From assembly GCA_964531455.1 (NCBI GenBank), contig CAZHFZ010000038.1, positions 1 through 34,423 on the forward strand: a DNA stretch of 34,423 nucleotides. The letters run 5' to 3'. Every line of letters begins with the position of its first letter. The first letter of the stretch is position 1. The notes under the pieces are model-generated. The model was not told the DNA's origin and made no database searches. It was given only the letters and a program-made list of their open reading frames with translations. Positions 29,963 through 34,423 of this stretch are shown piece after piece. The stretch is from Ga0077527 sp964531455. GTDB lineage: Bacteria > Pseudomonadota > Gammaproteobacteria > Burkholderiales > SG8-41. Made by a program: the position numbers and the translations under genes.

Positions 29963-30453
29963 AGCACTTTCACCATGATGTAATCATCCATTACAAATCC
30001 GCCGCCGATGTCCTTGACCACGGCTTCGCGTATGTTGAAGCCATACTTGCGATAGGCCGCAATCGCCGACGCATTGTTGCGGTTTACCGCCAGCACCAGT
30101 TCTCTGCAGCCTCGGGCCTTTGCGGCATCAACGGCCTGCCGTATCAAGCGCCCGCCGCTGCCGCAGCGTTGCCGCACCGGATGCACATACAGCTTGTCGA
30201 TTTTCATCGCAGCGCCTCCGGGTTCCATCTGCAGGGCCATGAAAGCGATCATGCGCTGCTGCACTTCTTTGTACCACCACACATGGGACTGCGCGAGTTC
30301 TTCGCGAATTACCTGCGGGTCATACCGCTGCTTCAGCATGTATTCTATCTGCGCGACGCTGATGATGCCCGGGTAATGCGCATGCCAGATATCCTTTGCG
30401 AGTGCGGACACGGACTCCACATCTTCATCCATGAGTCTTGAGATTCCGTCCAA
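29959..30453 (-). CDS. GNAT-family N-acetyltransferase, probable TTG start
   Basis: This protein, about 164 residues long, has the GNAT fold: the N-terminal DGISRLMDEDVESVSALAKD, YKEVQQRMIAFMALQME, the acetyl-CoA loop VHPVRQRCGSGGRLIRQAV (a Q/R-x-x-G-x-G/A form), and NNASAIAAYRKYGF. A TTG start at 30453 is preferred because AAGGGG (30462-30467) stands 8 bp upstream and the first strand is then complete; ATG at 30432 is the alternative. Substrate unknown. It starts 13 bp after the lipid A acyltransferase stop. Confidence 0.85.
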   Translation of the reverse strand: MDGISRLMDEDVESVSALAKDIWHAHYPGIISVAQIEYMLKQRYDPQVIREELAQSHVWWYKEVQQRMIAFMALQMEPGGAAMKIDKLYVHPVRQRCGSGGRLIRQAVDAAKARGCRELVLAVNRNNASAIAAYRKYGFNIREAVVKDIGGGFVMDDYIMVKVL

Positions 30454-30466
30454 ACGCAGAGCCCCT

Positions 30467-31336
30467 TCAGTAAAACCGCGGCTCGCCCGGCGGCCGTGTC
30501 TTGAACCGTTTGTGCAACCAGTAATACTGCTCCGGCATTTCGCGGACCCGATCTTCGATAAAAGCATTCATGCGCCGTGTATCTGCAGCCAGATCACCGC
30601 TCGGGAAGTTGTCCCAGGCGGGATGGAAGCGCAGCACATAGCCGTCGCCAGCGGGCAGTTGCCTGGTGACTGCCGGCACGACCACTGCGCCGGTCAGCGC
30701 GGCAATGCGTGCGAGCCCGGTGATCGTTGCAGCCGGTACGCCGAAGAAGGGCACAAAAATCGAATCGCGCTCGCCGAAGTCCATGTCGGGCAGGTAATAA
30801 AACGGCAAACCCTTTTTGATCGCTTTTGCCACCGGCCGGATGCCATCCTGCCGCGAGTACAGCTCCGGCATCACGAAACGGGTACGCCCGTGGTACAGCA
30901 CCGCATCGAAAGCCGGATTTTTCTGTTTGCTGTACACCGACACGACGCGATGCTCGGCACCAATGCGTATGCCACCCATATCCAGTCCGACAAAGTGCGG
31001 CGCAAGCAAAATGACCGGACGGCCCGCAACTGCCTGCCAGTTTTCCAGGCCTTCAATGCGCACCATGCGCAAAACGCGCGCATGACTGCCCCACCACAGT
31101 ATCCCGTGTTCGAGGAGACTGCGCATGAACGCGGCAAAGTGATTGCGCGCAAGCGTCACTCTTTCTGTTTCGCTCAGCTCCGGAAAACATAAACGCAGAT
31201 TGGTCAGCACGACACGTCGACGCTCCCCCGCCAGCACATACAGCAACCGGCCGGCGGCACGACCCAGCGGCGCCAATATGGATAGCGGCAGCCAGTGCAG
31301 CAGCCAGATCAGGCCCAGTCCGATGCGCGTCATCAT
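30467..31336 (-). CDS. LpxL/HtrB-family lipid A acyltransferase (second in the pair)
   Basis: This 289-residue inner-membrane enzyme has an N-terminal helix (about residues 3-25, IGLGLIWLLHWLPLSILAPLG), then the acyltransferase motif APHFVGLDMGG (His-X4-Asp), VYSKQKNP, YLPDMDFGERDSIFVPFFGV and the C-terminal YYWLHKRFKTRP. It adds a secondary acyl chain to lipid A. It starts in a 4-bp ATGA overlap with the preceding acyltransferase stop, using the first of two adjacent ATG codons. Whether it is LpxL or LpxM type is undecided. Confidence 0.9.
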   Translation of the reverse strand: MMTRIGLGLIWLLHWLPLSILAPLGRAAGRLLYVLAGERRRVVLTNLRLCFPELSETERVTLARNHFAAFMRSLLEHGILWWGSHARVLRMVRIEGLENWQAVAGRPVILLAPHFVGLDMGGIRIGAEHRVVSVYSKQKNPAFDAVLYHGRTRFVMPELYSRQDGIRPVAKAIKKGLPFYYLPDMDFGERDSIFVPFFGVPAATITGLARIAALTGAVVVPAVTRQLPAGDGYVLRFHPAWDNFPSGDLAADTRRMNAFIEDRVREMPEQYYWLHKRFKTRPPGEPRFY

Positions 31337-32190
31337 GGATTCACCGGCGGCGGTTCGGCACCGGCAGGCACCTTGTAGCGGTTGTAACCCCACAGGTATT
31401 GACCGGGGCAACGGCTGACTACTCGTTCGACGGCCCGATTGAGTGCCACTGGAGTCAGCGGGTCAGCGGTCACACGCTCCAGATGCAAACTGTAGCCTGC
31501 GCCTCCCGGCAACCGCTCAGCAAAGGCCATCACGACCGCAGCGCCGGTCGACGCTTGCAGCCTTGACACCAGGGTCATCGTGTAGGCCGGACGACCAAAA
31601 AAATTCGCCCACTCGCCTTCACCGACGCCCGGCGCCTGGTCGGGCAATATGCCGATCGCTTCACCACGGCGCAGCGCCTTGATCAATAAACGCACGCCAT
31701 GCAGATTGGCTGGCGCCAGTCGCGCCTGCGCGCGGGCACGACCTGCCTGCATCAGCGCTTCCAGCCCGGCGCGCTTCGGTGGCCGGTAAAGTATGGTCAA
31801 CGGCAGGCGGCGTGCGCCATACAGCGCTGAAATCTCGAAACATCCCAGGTGTGGTGTCAGGAAAATCAGGCCTTTGCCGCCGCCGAGCGCAGACTCCACA
31901 ACCGGCCAGTCGTCGCAACGGACGATCTGATCAATCTCTTCGTCCTGCCCGAACCAGACACGGCACAGTTCAGTGATGCTTTTTCCGGTTTCGGCAACGA
32001 CAACATGCAAGGTCTCGCGATAAGCCGTTTCCCCGACGCACAATCCGCTGCCTTTGAGGTTTTCACGGCAGCGGCGGCGATAGGTTCGCGAAAGCCCGTA
32101 GACCAGCCAACCCAGGGCAGCACCAAAAAAATGCAACGCCGCCAAGGGCATACGCGCACCCAGGCGCATCAATGCGGACAGCAGGGGCAT
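31333..32190 (-). CDS. LpxL/HtrB-family acyltransferase (first in the pair)
   Basis: This 285-residue protein has an N-terminal hydrophobic segment, TPHLGCFEISAL (His-X4-Glu active-site motif), ILYRPPKR, GILPDQAPGVGEGEWANFFG and a C-terminal QYLWGYNRYKVP. It is a lipid A or related lysophospholipid acyltransferase paralogue of its neighbour. The alternative His-X4-Glu form distinguishes it from the neighbour's His-X4-Asp. The gene is divergent from metK, 99 bp away. Confidence 0.9.
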   Translation of the reverse strand: MPLLSALMRLGARMPLAALHFFGAALGWLVYGLSRTYRRRCRENLKGSGLCVGETAYRETLHVVVAETGKSITELCRVWFGQDEEIDQIVRCDDWPVVESALGGGKGLIFLTPHLGCFEISALYGARRLPLTILYRPPKRAGLEALMQAGRARAQARLAPANLHGVRLLIKALRRGEAIGILPDQAPGVGEGEWANFFGRPAYTMTLVSRLQASTGAAVVMAFAERLPGGAGYSLHLERVTADPLTPVALNRAVERVVSRCPGQYLWGYNRYKVPAGAEPPPVNP

Positions 32191-32207
32191 CAGGTCGGGG
32201 AAATCCG

Positions 32208-32236
32208 TTAATAAATCGGGGGTTATATGCTATTCT
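32208..32236 (+). promoter_or_regulatory. Possible metK promoter
   Basis: TTAATA (32208-32213) and TATTCT (32231-32236) are 17 bp apart, 54 bp before the metK start. Each matches four of six consensus positions. No SAM or SAH aptamer is seen in this leader. Confidence 0.35.
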
Positions 32237-32289
32237 AGCGACCTTTTTGCCGCACCCCCCATCAACTTTCCGCGACGACACACAACGCC

Positions 32290-33456
<1,167 letters not shown>

Positions 33457-33462
33457 AAAGCG

Positions 33463-33468
33463 TATAAT
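33463..33468 (+). promoter_or_regulatory. -10 element (TATAAT) upstream of the SAH riboswitches
   Basis: A perfect TATAAT lies seven bases after the metK stop, so transcription would start near 33474-33476, where the first aptamer begins. The -35 would lie inside the last metK codons and is not recognisable. Confidence 0.6.
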
Positions 33469-33473
33469 CCGCA

Positions 33474-33556
33474 CCGCTGAGGAGCGTTGCGACCGATGGG
33501 GTCCTGAGTTTTACCCATCATCGGCCAGGCTCAGCAAAGATATCAACGGCGCTCGC
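33474..33556 (+). ncRNA. First SAH riboswitch aptamer
   Basis: GCTGAG (33476-33481) pairs with CTCAGC (33530-33535) as P1. The core GAGGAGCGTTGCGACC (33479-33494), a variable P2 arm (33493-33525), the conserved CCAGGCTCAG, and the pseudoknot strand CAACGGCGCTC (33544-33554) match the SAH riboswitch consensus. SAH riboswitches switch genes on when S-adenosylhomocysteine builds up. The 3' strand overlaps the terminator that follows. Confidence 0.9.
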
Positions 33557-33586
33557 ACCGGCAACGGTGCGGGCGCTTTGCTTTTT
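33549..33586 (+). terminator. Intrinsic terminator between the two SAH aptamers
   Basis: GCGCTCGCACCG (33549-33560) pairs with CGGTGCGGGCGC (33565-33576), 12 pairs with one G-T wobble, closed by a GCAA tetraloop, followed by TTTGCTTTTTG. Its 5' arm includes the GCGCTC of the first aptamer's pseudoknot, so SAH binding and terminator formation exclude each other: an ON switch. Confidence 0.88.
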
Positions 33587-33618
33587 GTATCACCGAAAAC
33601 GTAACACTGAAAACGTGC

Positions 33619-33706
33619 TCCCGAGGGGCGCTGCGACCGGATGGGTCTCGATCTTTGACCCGCACACCGGCCAGGCTCGGACGGCACGCTGGGAACGGCG
33701 CCCGCC
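33619..33706 (+). ncRNA. Second SAH riboswitch aptamer
   Basis: CCGAG (33621-33625) pairs with CTCGG (33676-33680). The core CGAGGGGCGCTGCGACC, the conserved CCAGGCTCGG and the 3' strand AACGGCGCCC (33694-33703) match the SAH riboswitch consensus, as strongly as the first copy. No terminator follows; the 3' strand ends about 12 bp before the AGGAG ribosome-binding site of ahcY, so this copy may control translation. Confidence 0.88.
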
Positions 33707-33726
33707 AAACTATCCAGGAGTCTGAA

Positions 33727-34423
33727 ATGAATGCAAAAGCCGCCGACTACAAAGTCGCCGATATGTCACAGGCCGAATTCGGCCGCAAGGAAATCGCCAT
33801 TGCCGAGACCGAAATGCCCGGCCTGATGGCGATCCGCGAAGAATACAAGGGCAAGAAGCCGCTCAAGGGCGCGCGCATTGCCGGTTCGCTGCACATGACC
33901 ATCCAGACCGCCGTGCTGATCGAAACGCTGGCCGATCTCGGCGCCGACATCCGCTGGGCGTCATGCAATATTTTCTCGACACAGGACCACGCTGCTGCCG
34001 CAATTGCCGCCAGCGGCATCCCCGTTTTCGCCTACAAGGGTGAAACACTGGAAGACTACTGGGATTACACCCATCGCATTCTGGAATGGTCGGACGGTGG
34101 CACGCCGAACATGATTCTCGACGACGGCGGCGACGCCACGCTGCTGGTCACGCTGGGCGCGCAGCACGAGCGCAACAAGACGCAACCGCCCGAAGGCACC
34201 AACGAGGAAGAAGTGGTGCTGTTCGCCGCGATGCGCAAGACGCTGAAGGAAAAGCCCGGCTTTTACTCGAACATCGAGAAAAACATCAAAGGCGTCACCG
34301 AAGAAACGACCACCGGCGTGCACCGCCTGTATCAGATGGAAAAAGAAGGCCGTCTGCCCTTCCCGGCCATCAACGTCAACGACTCGGTCACCAAATCCAA
34401 GTTCGACAACCTCTACGGCTGCC
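33727..34423 (+). CDS. ahcY: Adenosylhomocysteinase AhcY, 5' part (cut by window end)
   Basis: The open frame begins ATG at 33727, with CCAGGAG eight bases upstream, and runs off the window after 232 codons. It encodes MNAKAADYKVADMSQAEFG, then LKGARIAGSLHMTIQTAVL, RWASCNIFSTQDHAAAAI, and EETTTGVHRLYQMEKEG, all typical of S-adenosylhomocysteine hydrolase, including the His in SLHMTIQTA and the ASCNIFSTQDHAA block. The enzyme splits SAH into homocysteine and adenosine in the cytoplasm, which relieves SAH inhibition of methyltransferases. Control by two SAH riboswitches fits that role. Confidence 0.97.
   Translation, partial: MNAKAADYKVADMSQAEFGRKEIAIAETEMPGLMAIREEYKGKKPLKGARIAGSLHMTIQTAVLIETLADLGADIRWASCNIFSTQDHAAAAIAASGIPVFAYKGETLEDYWDYTHRILEWSDGGTPNMILDDGGDATLLVTLGAQHERNKTQPPEGTNEEEVVLFAAMRKTLKEKPGFYSNIEKNIKGVTEETTTGVHRLYQMEKEGRLPFPAINVNDSVTKSKFDNLYGC

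Noticed and set aside
32191..32289. SAM or SAH riboswitch before metK
   Set aside because: The 99-bp leader shows none of the aptamer core blocks seen downstream before ahcY.

Overview
The window reads as a draft or metagenome-derived chromosome segment of a betaproteobacterium (Burkholderiales/Nitrosomonadales/Rhodocyclales type). The basis is the protein flavour (HslV with the extended N-terminus seen in beta-proteobacteria), the xerC-DUF484-dapF and lpxL-lpxL-metK-ahcY gene order, the moderately high GC, and an SAH riboswitch in front of ahcY. Two N runs (296-305 and 12751-12850) are assembly gaps, and each one breaks a gene. No tRNA, rRNA, CRISPR or insertion sequence is visible.

Region 1 (1-469, +): the 3' end of rlpA (septal lytic transglycosylase with a SPOR domain), broken by a gap. 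Region 2 (473-7417, minus): a compact operon that looks like a dedicated copper-uptake system. In transcription order it holds a DUF2946-type protein, a PCuAC periplasmic copper chaperone, an 82-residue membrane protein, a TonB-dependent receptor, a BNR/Asp-box lipoprotein with Cys/His clusters, a thioredoxin-fold protein that starts at TTG, and its own TonB, ExbB and ExbD. Region 3 (7474-9414, minus): hslV-hslU, a housekeeping protease.

Region 4 (9510-25211, minus): the centrepiece, 19 co-directional genes that together look like a zinc-starvation (Zur) regulon gathered in one place. Transcription order is DUF4198 protein, siderophore-type TonB receptor, ExbB, ExbD, Zur, ZIP importer, a HisI-like protein lacking the usual zinc ligands, a COG0523 GTPase, a zinc-free-type DksA2, DUF1826, a 91-residue unknown, a second COG0523 GTPase (ZigA-like), an ABC ATPase, a FtsX/MacB-type permease, a Cys/His-rich small protein, DUF3299, a His-rich small protein (5' end in the gap), a ZnuD-like receptor and a second TonB. 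An 18-bp motif of the form GCAAnnnnGTTGCATTAA occurs before the ZIP gene and, in two copies, before the DUF4198 gene; it is the best candidate for the Zur operator. Many internal junctions are 1-11 bp overlaps, so translation is probably coupled.

Region 5 (25328-32190): yidD (+), rlmI, a roughly 190-bp repeat with long inverted arms, then xerC, DUF484, dapF, a CoA-binding protein, a GNAT acetyltransferase and two lipid A acyltransferases (all minus). Region 6 (32290-34423, +): metK, then two tandem SAH riboswitch aptamers with an intrinsic terminator between them, then the start of ahcY, cut by the window end.

The window thus holds two metal-acquisition systems, copper and zinc, each with its own TonB/ExbB/ExbD, set on either side of hslVU. 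The two strongest leads are the zinc super-cluster with its candidate operators and the tandem SAH riboswitch.
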